DNA of 64,000 nt from Cloacibacterium rupense (GTDB lineage Bacteria > Bacteroidota > Bacteroidia > Flavobacteriales > Weeksellaceae), in assembly GCF_014645495.1 (NCBI RefSeq), contig NZ_BMLV01000002.1, positions 726,082 to 790,081 on the forward strand. Reading direction: 5' to 3'. The position numbers and the translations under genes were made by a program. A model generated the notes under the pieces. It saw only the letters and a list, made by a program, of their open reading frames with translations. It searched no databases and had not been told where the DNA came from. This document shows positions 18,450 through 26,100 of this stretch, piece after piece. The number at the start of each line of letters is the position of its first letter. Position 1 is the stretch's first letter.

Positions 18450-18476
18450 GGCTGCTATTTTTTAGCAGCCGTTTTT
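18450..18476 (+). terminator. Terminator after the first T9SS cargo gene
   Basis: GGCTGCTA (18450-18457) pairs with TAGCAGCC (18463-18470), followed by GTTTTT. The stem is the same as that of the next gene's terminator. Confidence 0.9.
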
Positions 18477-18526
18477 GAGATTAAACTTCACTAATAAAAG
18501 TATAATAACCTTAAAAATTTATAAAT

Positions 18527-19270
18527 ATGAAAAAATTTTATTTTTTAGTACTTACAATTTTATCCATTGGTTTTTTTAAAGCTCAAGGAGATGCAGGTAT
18601 TTTTGAATCTTATGCTATTTTGAATATCAATGGAGCGGGTAATGTTTACTACGACTTACAAGCTACTACAGGGAATCCTGATTTTCAAGGAGCGGATTTG
18701 GGAACCTTCAATTCTGGTACTGAATCTTTAGTGTTTGCAGGCGGAGAAGTCAAGACTTGGAAAAACGGAGACGCTGATGTTACTGGTTCTAAAATGTTTT
18801 ACAGAATAAGTTCTGGTACGCCATCAGGAGTATTTCAAAATTTAACCTTAGGATTTCAACAAGATTTGGGTTTTGGAGATCAGAAATGGGGAACTGTATC
18901 TGGAAGTCAGAACATCATACAAGGATTACCTATTGGGACCTATATGATTGAAGTCTATTCTGTAGCTTATACTAATAAAGGTGAAAAATATTCTAGTAAC
19001 TCTGGCGCTAATTATAGAGCTTATTTTACCATTTCATCTAGTTTGTCAGTTGGGGATATCAGTAATGCTAAAACTAAATCTTTTGTTTCAGAAGGTAAAC
19101 TGTATACTTCTCAAAAAGGGAATTTAGACATTCAAGTGTATGATTTCAGTGGTAAATTGGTTAAAAAACTAAATACTAATAGTTCTTCAAACGGGTTAGA
19201 ACTTAACTTGCCTAAAAAAGGAAATTATTTGGTAAAAGTTAATAACGAAGTAGTGAAAATTGCTTATTAA
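18527..19270 (+). CDS. Secreted protein with T9SS type A sorting domain
   Basis: A 247-residue protein with signal peptide MKKFYFLVLTILSIGFFKAQ, an unrecognised beta-rich middle of about 150 residues (DAGIFESYAILNINGAGN onward), and a C-terminal T9SS sorting domain (FVSEGKLYTSQKGNLD, IQVYDFSGKLVKKL, NNEVVKIAY) nearly identical to that of the gene before it. The middle domain shares no obvious similarity with its neighbour. Export across the outer membrane and surface attachment are expected from the sorting domain. The function is unknown. Confidence 0.75.
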   Translation: MKKFYFLVLTILSIGFFKAQGDAGIFESYAILNINGAGNVYYDLQATTGNPDFQGADLGTFNSGTESLVFAGGEVKTWKNGDADVTGSKMFYRISSGTPSGVFQNLTLGFQQDLGFGDQKWGTVSGSQNIIQGLPIGTYMIEVYSVAYTNKGEKYSSNSGANYRAYFTISSSLSVGDISNAKTKSFVSEGKLYTSQKGNLDIQVYDFSGKLVKKLNTNSSSNGLELNLPKKGNYLVKVNNEVVKIAY

Positions 19271-19290
19271 TCACCAATTATAGAAAAATG

Positions 19291-19319
19291 AGGCTGCTAA
19301 AATCTAGCAGCCTTTTTTT
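19291..19319 (+). terminator. Terminator after the second T9SS cargo gene
   Basis: AGGCTGCTA (19291-19299) pairs with TAGCAGCCT (19305-19313), followed by seven T. Confidence 0.92.
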
Positions 19320-19343
19320 GTAATGTAACTCAATAAAAAATGT

Positions 19344-19351
19344 TAAATTTG
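19344..19351 (+). promoter_or_regulatory. -7 box of the HU-CCDC81-like gene
   Basis: TAAATTTG matches TAnnTTTG and ends seven bases before the ATG at 19359, predicting a very short leader. Confidence 0.5.
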
Positions 19352-19358
19352 TGCCGAT

Positions 19359-20045
19359 ATGAATTTAGGACAATATCTTTTTAGTTATCTGCAAGAAAAA
19401 GGAAGTGTAGAACTCCCTAATTTTGGCGTGTTTTCTCTACAGAAAAAATCAGCAATCCTAAATGAAAAAGAAGCTACACTTCTTCCGCCTACCTACGAAG
19501 TTTTTTTCGAAAGAAATGAAAATATTATTAACTCTGATTTTTCTAAATATATTTCTGAAAAATCAGAAGAAAATCTTTTCATTGTTCAGTCAAAATTAAA
19601 AGATCAAATACAATCTTGGAAACAAGAATTAGCAGAAAATAAAAAATTCTCGGTAGAAGAATTAGGAGAATTTTCTGAAGAGAACGGCAGCCTAAAACTT
19701 GCTTCTAAAAATAGTTTTGCACATAGTTCTAATTTTTTTGGACTCGAAGAAATCAACCTGAAAGAAATTAAAGAAAAAAAAGCAACAGCCGAAAAAAAAG
19801 ACTCAGAAGACGATTATGTTTTTAGTAAGTCTATTCTTTGGGCTTTCCTTTTTATTATTCCTGTTGGTGGGATTCTTTTTTTAGCTCTTACGCATCAGGA
19901 CAAAATTTTTGGCAAAAAATCTTTTGATATGAGTGTTAAAACTTCTACGCACAGAATAGAAGAAAAATCTGTGATTAAAAAAGATTCTGCAAAAAAAGAT
20001 TCTACCAAGAGCCTTAAAAAAGACTCTTTGAAAACTTCTAAATAA
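19359..20045 (+). CDS. HU-CCDC81-like N-terminal domain protein with membrane anchor
   Basis: The first 55 residues (MNLGQYLFSYLQEKGSVELP, then NFGVFSLQKKSA and PPTYEVFFE) resemble the bacterial HU-CCDC81 domain found at the N-terminus of Bacteroidota SPOR-domain cell-division proteins. A charged, helical middle follows, then one membrane helix (SILWAFLFIIPVGGILFLAL, about residues 157-176) and a short Lys/Ser-rich tail (KKDSAKKDSTKS repeats). No SPOR domain is present, so this is a shortened version. The N-terminus would be cytoplasmic; a role in envelope or division organisation is only inferred. Confidence 0.6.
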   Translation: MNLGQYLFSYLQEKGSVELPNFGVFSLQKKSAILNEKEATLLPPTYEVFFERNENIINSDFSKYISEKSEENLFIVQSKLKDQIQSWKQELAENKKFSVEELGEFSEENGSLKLASKNSFAHSSNFFGLEEINLKEIKEKKATAEKKDSEDDYVFSKSILWAFLFIIPVGGILFLALTHQDKIFGKKSFDMSVKTSTHRIEEKSVIKKDSAKKDSTKSLKKDSLKTSK

Positions 20046-20059
20046 ATCTGAAATTTACA

Positions 20060-20572
20060 ATGAAAAATAGTAAAAAATGTTCAGAATCACATACTGTGAT
20101 GACTAATATCGTTTTGCCAAACGAAACCAATTCTCTTAATAATATGTTCGGGGGAGAACTTCTTGCCAGAATGGATAGAGCTGCCGCCATTGCTGCTTCT
20201 AGACATAGCCAATCTACTGTAGTTACTGCCTCTGTGAATCATGTTTCATTTAAATATCCCATTCCAGAAGGTGGCGTAGTAGTGGTAGAAGCACAAGTTT
20301 CTAGAGCTTTTTCTACATCTATGGAAATTTATTGTGATGTATGGTTAGACAACCCAATTACCAAAGAAAAAATACATACCAACGAAGGAATTTACACCTT
20401 TGTGGCGGTTGATAAAAATAACAAGCCTGTTTCTGTACCAGAATCAGAGCCCGAAACAGAACAAGAAATAGAAAGATACAATGCAGCACTCAGAAGAAAA
20501 GAACTTTCTCTAATCCTTTCCGGAAGAATGAAACCTGCAGATTCTGTTGAACTCAGAAAATTATTTGTTTAA
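20060..20572 (+). CDS. Acyl-CoA thioesterase (hotdog fold, YciA/BFIT-like)
   Basis: The protein has the acyl-CoA hydrolase hotdog signature: LPNETNSLNNMFGGELLARM with the conserved Asn and Asp of the active site (MDRAAAIAASRH), then VVTASVNHVSFKYPIPEGG, and the strand VVVEAQVSRAFSTSMEIYCD. At 170 residues it has one hotdog domain. It hydrolyses acyl-CoA to free acid and CoA in the cytosol. It starts 14 bases after the preceding gene, so it is probably in the same operon. Substrate chain length cannot be told. Confidence 0.88.
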   Translation: MKNSKKCSESHTVMTNIVLPNETNSLNNMFGGELLARMDRAAAIAASRHSQSTVVTASVNHVSFKYPIPEGGVVVVEAQVSRAFSTSMEIYCDVWLDNPITKEKIHTNEGIYTFVAVDKNNKPVSVPESEPETEQEIERYNAALRRKELSLILSGRMKPADSVELRKLFV

Positions 20573-20584
20573 ATACCTTGGCTG

Positions 20585-20696
20585 TAATCGTGAAGCTGTG
20601 AAATCGTGAATTTGTAAAACTGTAAGATTGCAGTTTTATAGTGTTTTTTAATTTCTCAATAAACGATTTTACGGTTTTACAAATCAACAATTTTAC
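20585..20696. repeat. Dispersed inverted repeat, copy A
   Basis: The left arm 20610-20630 (ATTTGTAAAACTGTAAGATT...) is an inverted copy of 20664-20684, with three differences in 21 positions. The 33 bases 20664-20696 differ at only three positions from 49235-49267. The element ends 13 bases before the ATG at 20710. The left side also contains short direct units of the type TCGTGAA and TTGTAAAA. Confidence 0.75.
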
Positions 20697-20709
20697 TTTT
20701 TTAAAAAAA

Positions 20710-21645
20710 ATGAAAATCTTACTTCTAGACCATAATCATCCATTAATTACAGAGCAACTTCTAGCCAAAGGTTTTATTTTGGAAGAAGATTTTACTTCAT
20801 CATATGATGAGGTTTTACAAAAAATCGACCGTTATGACGGAATTATCATCAGAAGTAGAATTCCTCTTGATAAGAACTTTTTAGAAAATGCCAAAAATCT
20901 GAAATTTATCGCTAGAGTAGGTGCTGGAATGGAAAATATAGACCTAAATGCAGCTAAAGATTTAAGCATAGAATTGATTAATTCTCCAGAAGGCAATAGA
21001 GATTCTGTGGCAGAACATGTGGTAGCAATGCTTCTAATCCTTATGAATAGATTATTCATAGCTTCTATTGAAGTTAAAAATGGAATTTGGAAAAGAGAAG
21101 AAAATCGTGGAGATGAGCTTCTAGGTAAAACTTTCGGAATTATAGGTTATGGAAACATGGGGAAAGCTACCGCCAAAAGACTTTCTGGTTTTGGGGTAAA
21201 AGTAATTTTTCACGATATTTTGCCAGATTTAGGAGATGAATTTGCCACACAAGTTTCATTAGAAACATTGCAAAAAGAGGCTGATATTCTTAGCCTTCAT
21301 ATTCCTTTAGACAATTCTACTAAATATCTTGTAGATGAAAACTTCATCTCTAAAATGAATAAAAATTTCTATTTTGTAAATACTGCTAGAGGTAAAAATG
21401 TGAATACTTCTGCTTTGGTAAAAGCTATTAAAAATGGTAAAATTTTGGGAGCTGCATTAGATGTTTTAGAATATGAAAAGTCTTCTTTTGAAAATTTAGA
21501 TTCTTCCTTGGATAATGAAGATTTGCAGTTTTTGCTCACTTCAGAAAAAGTGATTGTTACACCGCACATTGCAGGTTGGACCCATCAAAGCAAAGAAAAA
21601 TTGGCGCAATTTATCGTAGATAAAATAGTAGCTAAGTTCTATTAG
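20710..21645 (+). CDS. D-2-hydroxyacid dehydrogenase (phosphoglycerate dehydrogenase-like)
   Basis: A NAD-dependent D-isomer 2-hydroxyacid dehydrogenase with the nucleotide-binding motif FGIIGYGNMGKATAKRL, the catalytic Arg region in FVNTARGKNVNTSALVKAI, and the His region in VIVTPHIAGWTHQS. The length of 311 residues fits the short SerA-like form without an ACT domain. The start is set at ATG 20710 (MKILLLDHNHPLI); an ATG at 20641 would translate through the repeat element and add 23 unrelated residues. No other serine-pathway gene is adjacent, so the substrate (3-phosphoglycerate or another hydroxyacid) is not settled. Confidence 0.85.
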   Translation: MKILLLDHNHPLITEQLLAKGFILEEDFTSSYDEVLQKIDRYDGIIIRSRIPLDKNFLENAKNLKFIARVGAGMENIDLNAAKDLSIELINSPEGNRDSVAEHVVAMLLILMNRLFIASIEVKNGIWKREENRGDELLGKTFGIIGYGNMGKATAKRLSGFGVKVIFHDILPDLGDEFATQVSLETLQKEADILSLHIPLDNSTKYLVDENFISKMNKNFYFVNTARGKNVNTSALVKAIKNGKILGAALDVLEYEKSSFENLDSSLDNEDLQFLLTSEKVIVTPHIAGWTHQSKEKLAQFIVDKIVAKFY

Positions 21646-21812
21646 TTTTCTAAATTTCATTAAAATCAATATTCTACGATAATTTTTTACATTCTATCTA
21701 GAATTCAATAAATTATTTTTCATTTATTTTGTTAAAAAAATCTTAATGTTTTTGCTGTTTCTAGAATTTTATGTCAAAAATAGTAAATTGCCCAACCTAA
21801 AAAATACTTTAA

Positions 21813-23069
21813 ATGAAGCAGAAATTTGTAGCATTTTTAATTCTTTTCTTTCTTTTAGTTTCTTGTAAAAAAGATGAAAATTCTTCTCTTAAGAATGATT
21901 TACCCAATTATGGTAATGTAGAGCTAGATGATGTTTTCAACAAAGAAGATTCAAAATTAATTAATGAATCAGAAATCGAAAATACATTACAACTTTACTA
22001 TGATAAAGTATGGGAAAAAGGAGAATTAAGCGGAGGCTTTTTGGTAGCAAAAGGTGATAAAATTCTCTTCGAAAAATATAGAGGTTACGCCAAGGAAAAT
22101 GACCAAATTCCCATCACAAAAAATGTTCCACTTCATGTAGCTTCTGTAAGTAAAACTTTGACCGCAATGGCGGTTCTTAAATTAGTAGAAGCGGGTAAAA
22201 TAAAACTTCACCAAAAAGTAACCGATTTTTTTCCAAAATTTCCTTATCCTGAAGTAGAAGTTTTTCATCTAATTACGCACAGAAGTGGTCTCCCAAAATA
22301 CGAATATGTAATTGATGAAATGAAGCTCAATCCGCCACATGGCAAATATTTTACCAATCAAGATGTACTAGATTTACTCATTAAAAATAAACCAGAACTC
22401 GCAAGAAATACCAATACAGGTTTTATGTATTGTAACACCAATTTTGCGCTTTTGGCATTAATTATAGAGAAAGTAACTAAAAATTCTTTTCCTATTGCCA
22501 TGCAAAAGATGATTTTTCAACCATTGAAAATGAAACATTCTTATATTTTTCAACCGAAAGATTCTCTTAGAGCGGCTCAATCTTTTTATAATAGAGGAAA
22601 CAAACTTTTTCCTAATGATAAGTTAGATTGGATTTATGGTGATAAAAACTGTTACACCACGCCAAGAGATTTGCTTAATTTTTCTAAAGCGATGTTTTCT
22701 GAAAAATTTTTAAGAAAAAGCCTCAAAGATTCTATTTTTCAACCTTACAGTAACGAAAGACCTGGTGTAAACAATTACGGAATGGGTTTTAGAATGAAGA
22801 ATTTTGACAACGGCGAAAGATTAATTTATCATAACGGTTGGTGGCACGGTAGTAATTCTTCTTTTTCACATTTATTAAAATCTAAAGTCACCATTATTGC
22901 CATCGGGAATAGGTTTTCTGGTAGAGTGTATTCTGCATTGGCGCTTTCGGGGCTTTTTGAGGATTTTCCACCTGAAAAAGAAAAATTAGCAAAAGTTCTG
23001 AGTGATGAAAAAGAACAACCAAAAGAAATTTCTGAGCCAAAAGAAGTTTCAGGAGATGTAACTGAGTAA
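21813..23069 (+). CDS. Serine hydrolase lipoprotein (class C beta-lactamase / PBP family)
   Basis: A lipoprotein signal peptide ending LLVSCKK is followed by a beta-lactamase-like domain. The nucleophile motif is SVSK in HVASVSKTLTAMAVL (about residue 110), the second motif is YCN in GFMYCNTNFALL, and the third is HNG in LIYHNGWWHGSNSSF. These place it with the class C/EstB-like serine hydrolases common in Bacteroidota. The C-terminus is a charged Lys/Glu tail (KEQPKEISEPKEVSG). True beta-lactamase activity is not implied; peptidase or esterase action in the periplasm or at the outer membrane is more likely. Confidence 0.85.
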   Translation: MKQKFVAFLILFFLLVSCKKDENSSLKNDLPNYGNVELDDVFNKEDSKLINESEIENTLQLYYDKVWEKGELSGGFLVAKGDKILFEKYRGYAKENDQIPITKNVPLHVASVSKTLTAMAVLKLVEAGKIKLHQKVTDFFPKFPYPEVEVFHLITHRSGLPKYEYVIDEMKLNPPHGKYFTNQDVLDLLIKNKPELARNTNTGFMYCNTNFALLALIIEKVTKNSFPIAMQKMIFQPLKMKHSYIFQPKDSLRAAQSFYNRGNKLFPNDKLDWIYGDKNCYTTPRDLLNFSKAMFSEKFLRKSLKDSIFQPYSNERPGVNNYGMGFRMKNFDNGERLIYHNGWWHGSNSSFSHLLKSKVTIIAIGNRFSGRVYSALALSGLFEDFPPEKEKLAKVLSDEKEQPKEISEPKEVSGDVTE

Positions 23070-23111
23070 AAAAGTAAACTATTTTGAGTTATTTAATATA
23101 TAGATTCATCA

Positions 23112-23436
23112 TTTACTCCTTCTAATATATTTTTTACTCTTTCGGACGTGTTTTTTACTTATCTCAACCTTCAAAATACTAATCCAGATACGTTCAAGAA
23201 TATTCCAGATAGGTTCTGAAGTATTCAGTTGGGGTTGTTTAACCTAAAATTTGGGGTTCGGAACCCCAAAATCCGGGTCTAAGACCGTAAATTATAGGTT
23301 AAGTAAGGTATAATTTCTATTAAAGAACCGCAAAATATAGGTTGGAGACCTCAAAAGATGAGTTCAGAACCATAAAATTTGATTTCGAGACCAGAACGCA
23401 GGAGTTTGAAACTAAAAAATCATAAACTTTCACAAC
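23112..23436. repeat. Degenerate 21-bp tandem repeat array with internal dyads
   Basis: The 416-base gap between genes is filled with about 12 clear units starting at 23184, 23205, 23226, 23246, 23268, 23289, 23310, 23332, 23353, 23374, 23395 and 23416, plus three weaker units upstream. Spacing is 20-22 bases. The loose consensus is AAAATnTnGGTTCnGAACCn, each unit having a small dyad. The best one, TTGGGGTT-CGG-AACCCCAA, is at 23251-23269. There are no spacers and no open frame. Flanking genes are on the same strand. Confidence 0.8.
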
Positions 23437-23463
23437 TTATTTTATTAATAGAAAAGGTATTCT

Positions 23464-23471
23464 TAATTTTG
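23464..23471 (+). promoter_or_regulatory. -7 box of the Ig-like lipoprotein gene
   Basis: TAATTTTG matches TAnnTTTG, 14 bases before the ATG at 23486 and about 28 bases after the repeat array. Confidence 0.5.
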
Positions 23472-23485
23472 CTCAAATTTCATTA

Positions 23486-25099
23486 ATGAAAAAAATATTT
23501 TTTCTTCTCTTAATCAGTTTCGTGGTGGTTTCTTGTGCCAGAGTTGGTTCGCCAGATGGTGGTACAAAAGATTCATTAGCGCCCAAATTTTTAAGTTCTA
23601 ATATTGATACTACCAGAATTAATGTTCCTAGAAACATTAAAGAACTTCGTCTAGATTTTGATGAATACGTAATGCTGAAAGATGTCAGCAAGAATTTAAT
23701 TATTTCTCCGCCCATCAAATATAAAAAAGTAATTCCTTCTAATCTTGCCAATAAATATGTTCTGATTCAGTGGGAAGATTCTCTGAAAGCCAATACTACC
23801 TATAATTTTAATTTCGGGAATGCCATTGTAGATAATAATGAAGGAAATATTTTACCATATTTTAATTTTGCTTTTTCTACGGGTGATAAGATAGATGACA
23901 CCTACATCAGCGGAACGGTAGAAGATGCCATGGCTTTTAAAAAGAAAAACGAAACCGCTAAAGACAATAAATATGTGGTAGGATTATATCCTATAATAGA
24001 CGGTAAAACAGACTTTAAGCAAAAGCCAAGTTATATCGCAAAAGTAGATGAAGAAAATTATTTTGAACTCAATTATCTGCAAAAAGGTGATTATATTATC
24101 ATTGCTTTTGATGACGAAAATCAAAACTCTATTTATGATGCGGGTAAAGAAAAAGTGGGTTTTCTGAAAGATAAAATCACCGTTTCTGATAATGTGAAAG
24201 GCGTAAAATTAAAATTATACCCTTCTAAAAAAGCATTTAAATTTATAGAATCTAAACCAATTTTTGGTGGAGCAATATTGGCCTTCGAAGGAAATCCTGA
24301 AAAAATAGACGTCAAATCTATTTCTCCGCAACTGTCAGAATATAAAATTGAACACCAGCCCAAATCTGACACCGTATATATTTGGTTTAATGATGCTCAA
24401 AATAAATTTGATCCTAAAGCCAGTACGCAATTGGATTTTAGTTTTGATACTTCTCAAAAACAAGATACTGTAAGGGTTTATTATAAACCAGTGAAAGATG
24501 AATTCAAAATAGAAAATAAAGAAGGAAGCCTTCTTGTTCCTAGTCAATATTTTAAAATTACGGCTAATCTTCCACTTCAATCAATTGATACTAAAGATTG
24601 GAAGCTGGAATCTGATAGCGTGGCAGTGAATTTCAATGCTAAAATTTCAGAGAAAAATCCTTACAACATATTAGTTTCAGCGGATTTTAAACTAACTAAA
24701 AAATATGCGTTGACTGTAATTAAAGGCTCTGTGAAATCTTATTTTGAAGGGATTCTTAAGTCGTATAAATTCGAATTTCAAGCAGACAAGCCAGAAAATT
24801 ATGGCGGTTTTGTGATAAAGAAATTTATAAATAAACCAAAATCTATGTTTTGGGTAGAATTAACCAATGAAAAAGGAGAGGTGCTGTATTCTAGATATAC
24901 CAATGATGATATGGTTTCTTTCACCAATTTAAAACCAGCGGTTTATATTGCAAGAATAAAAGTTGATGAAAACGAAAACGGAACTTGGGATGAAGCTGAC
25001 TTTGCAAATAATATTTTAGCAGAGCCAATTTATATTTTTGAAAAAACAATAGAAGTGAGACCACTCTGGACTATAGAAGAAGATTGGGAAATAAAATAA
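23486..25099 (+). CDS. Ig-like (SbsA-type) domain lipoprotein
   Basis: A lipoprotein signal (LLISFVVVSC, lipobox VVSC) is followed by an SbsA/Big_5-like Ig domain at about residues 30-130 (ARVGSPDGGTKDSLAPKFL, IKELRLDFDEYVMLKDV, TTYNFNFGNAIVDNNEGN). This arrangement is typical of a Bacteroidota lipoprotein family annotated only by its Ig-like domain. The remaining 400 residues are beta-rich, with a segment similar to a carboxypeptidase-regulatory fold near the end (LKPAVYIARIKVDENENGTW). It is probably anchored to the outer membrane. The haem-binding gene starts three bases after its stop, so they form an operon. Confidence 0.78.
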   Translation: MKKIFFLLLISFVVVSCARVGSPDGGTKDSLAPKFLSSNIDTTRINVPRNIKELRLDFDEYVMLKDVSKNLIISPPIKYKKVIPSNLANKYVLIQWEDSLKANTTYNFNFGNAIVDNNEGNILPYFNFAFSTGDKIDDTYISGTVEDAMAFKKKNETAKDNKYVVGLYPIIDGKTDFKQKPSYIAKVDEENYFELNYLQKGDYIIIAFDDENQNSIYDAGKEKVGFLKDKITVSDNVKGVKLKLYPSKKAFKFIESKPIFGGAILAFEGNPEKIDVKSISPQLSEYKIEHQPKSDTVYIWFNDAQNKFDPKASTQLDFSFDTSQKQDTVRVYYKPVKDEFKIENKEGSLLVPSQYFKITANLPLQSIDTKDWKLESDSVAVNFNAKISEKNPYNILVSADFKLTKKYALTVIKGSVKSYFEGILKSYKFEFQADKPENYGGFVIKKFINKPKSMFWVELTNEKGEVLYSRYTNDDMVSFTNLKPAVYIARIKVDENENGTWDEADFANNILAEPIYIFEKTIEVRPLWTIEEDWEIK

Positions 25100-25102
25100 A
25101 AA

Positions 25103-25552
25103 ATGAAAAAAGTAATATTTTGGATATTAGGGATTTTTGTGGCGATACAGCTCATCCCGATTGATAGAACCAACAAGCCCGTAGATAAAACTCAGAATTT
25201 TGTAGATGTTATAAAACCACCAAAAGAAGTAGTGCAAATTCTAAAAAATGCGTGCTACGATTGCCATTCTAATGAGGTGAAATATCCTAAATATGCTTAT
25301 GTAGCGCCTATTTCTTGGTCTGTGAAGCATCATATCAACGAAGGTAGAGAAAGAGTAAATTTCTCTATTTGGACTACCTATAATACAGACCAAAAAAATC
25401 ACATCATAGACGACATTATGGAAACCGTGGAAAGCAAAGAAATGCCTTTAAAAGGATATTTGCCAATGCATCCGGAAGCAGACCTTACTGATGCACAAAG
25501 AAAGGTTTTTAATGATTATTTCAAACAATTACAGAAATCTGGTAAATTCTAA
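25103..25552 (+). CDS. Haem-binding domain protein (single c-type haem motif)
   Basis: An N-terminal hydrophobic segment (VIFWILGIFVAIQLIPI) anchors or exports a 149-residue protein. The motif CYDCHSNEVKYPKYAYVAPI contains CxxCH, the attachment site for covalently bound haem c, with a downstream Met (KEMPLKGYLPMHP) as possible axial ligand. This matches the Haem_bd family, found in Bacteroidota as single-haem periplasmic proteins of unknown partner. It follows the Ig-like lipoprotein gene after three bases and ends at a bidirectional terminator. Confidence 0.88.
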   Translation: MKKVIFWILGIFVAIQLIPIDRTNKPVDKTQNFVDVIKPPKEVVQILKNACYDCHSNEVKYPKYAYVAPISWSVKHHINEGRERVNFSIWTTYNTDQKNHIIDDIMETVESKEMPLKGYLPMHPEADLTDAQRKVFNDYFKQLQKSGKF

Positions 25553-25560
25553 ATATAAAA

Positions 25561-25583
25561 AAAGCTCCAATTTTTGGAGCTTT
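25561..25583. terminator. Bidirectional terminator between convergent genes
   Basis: AAAGCTCCAA (25561-25570), three-base loop, TTGGAGCTTT (25574-25583), with an A run before and a T-rich run after. Confidence 0.88.
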
Positions 25584-25590
25584 ATGTTTT

Positions 25591-26100
25591 TTATAGGTAA
25601 GATTCAAAAAATTTTCTTTGAGAATCAAACGCAATATCATCCAGATTAATTTCTGATTTTTTAACCCAAATGGTTTCAGAAATTTCGTGGAGTTCTAATT
25701 TTTTTACTTCAAATTTTTCTTCTACTTCATATTCGAAAAATAAATCCAGAGTGTTATAGTCTATTTCTTTGTAGTGATAGACATTGGGCAAACTCATCAG
25801 AAATTTAAGTTTTTTGGTGTCTATTTCTAGTCTCAGTTCTTCCCAAAGTTCCCTAGTACAGGTTTCTTCAGCGCTTTCTTTAGGGTCTGTAAAGCCTCCA
25901 GCTAAATCTAGTTTTCCAAGTTTAGGATTTTGATTTCTTTTGGTTAAAAAAATTTCGTCACCACATTTTATCACTACTGCTACTGCTGCAGCACAGTTAT
26001 GATACATTACAAAATCGCAATGACTACAAGAAAATTTTTTGTCTCCATCAAAGATGAGAGATTCTTTACCACACTTTGGACAAAATTTTAAGTGTTTCAT
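25591..26100 (-). CDS. Nudix hydrolase with N-terminal zinc ribbon
   Basis: The first 30 residues hold two CxxC pairs (FCPKCGKES and FSCSHCDFV), a zinc-ribbon domain. The Nudix box follows as GFTDPKESAEETCTRELWEE, matching GX5EX7REUXEE, though the usual Gly after it is replaced. The architecture is that of NADH-pyrophosphatase-like or nucleoside-diphosphate-cleaving Nudix enzymes; the substrate is not known. Its ATG overlaps the stop of xerD by four bases, so the two are translationally coupled. Confidence 0.85.
   Translation of the reverse strand: MKHLKFCPKCGKESLIFDGDKKFSCSHCDFVMYHNCAAAVAVVIKCGDEIFLTKRNQNPKLGKLDLAGGFTDPKESAEETCTRELWEELRLEIDTKKLKFLMSLPNVYHYKEIDYNTLDLFFEYEVEEKFEVKKLELHEISETIWVKKSEINLDDIAFDSQRKFFESYL

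Noticed and set aside
21813..23069. Antibiotic-resistance beta-lactamase
   Set aside because: The SxxK/YxN/HxG pattern fits the broad serine hydrolase family with a lipoprotein signal; nothing points to antibiotic hydrolysis.
23112..23436. CRISPR array
   Set aside because: The units are contiguous with no unique spacers, they vary strongly, and no cas gene is near.
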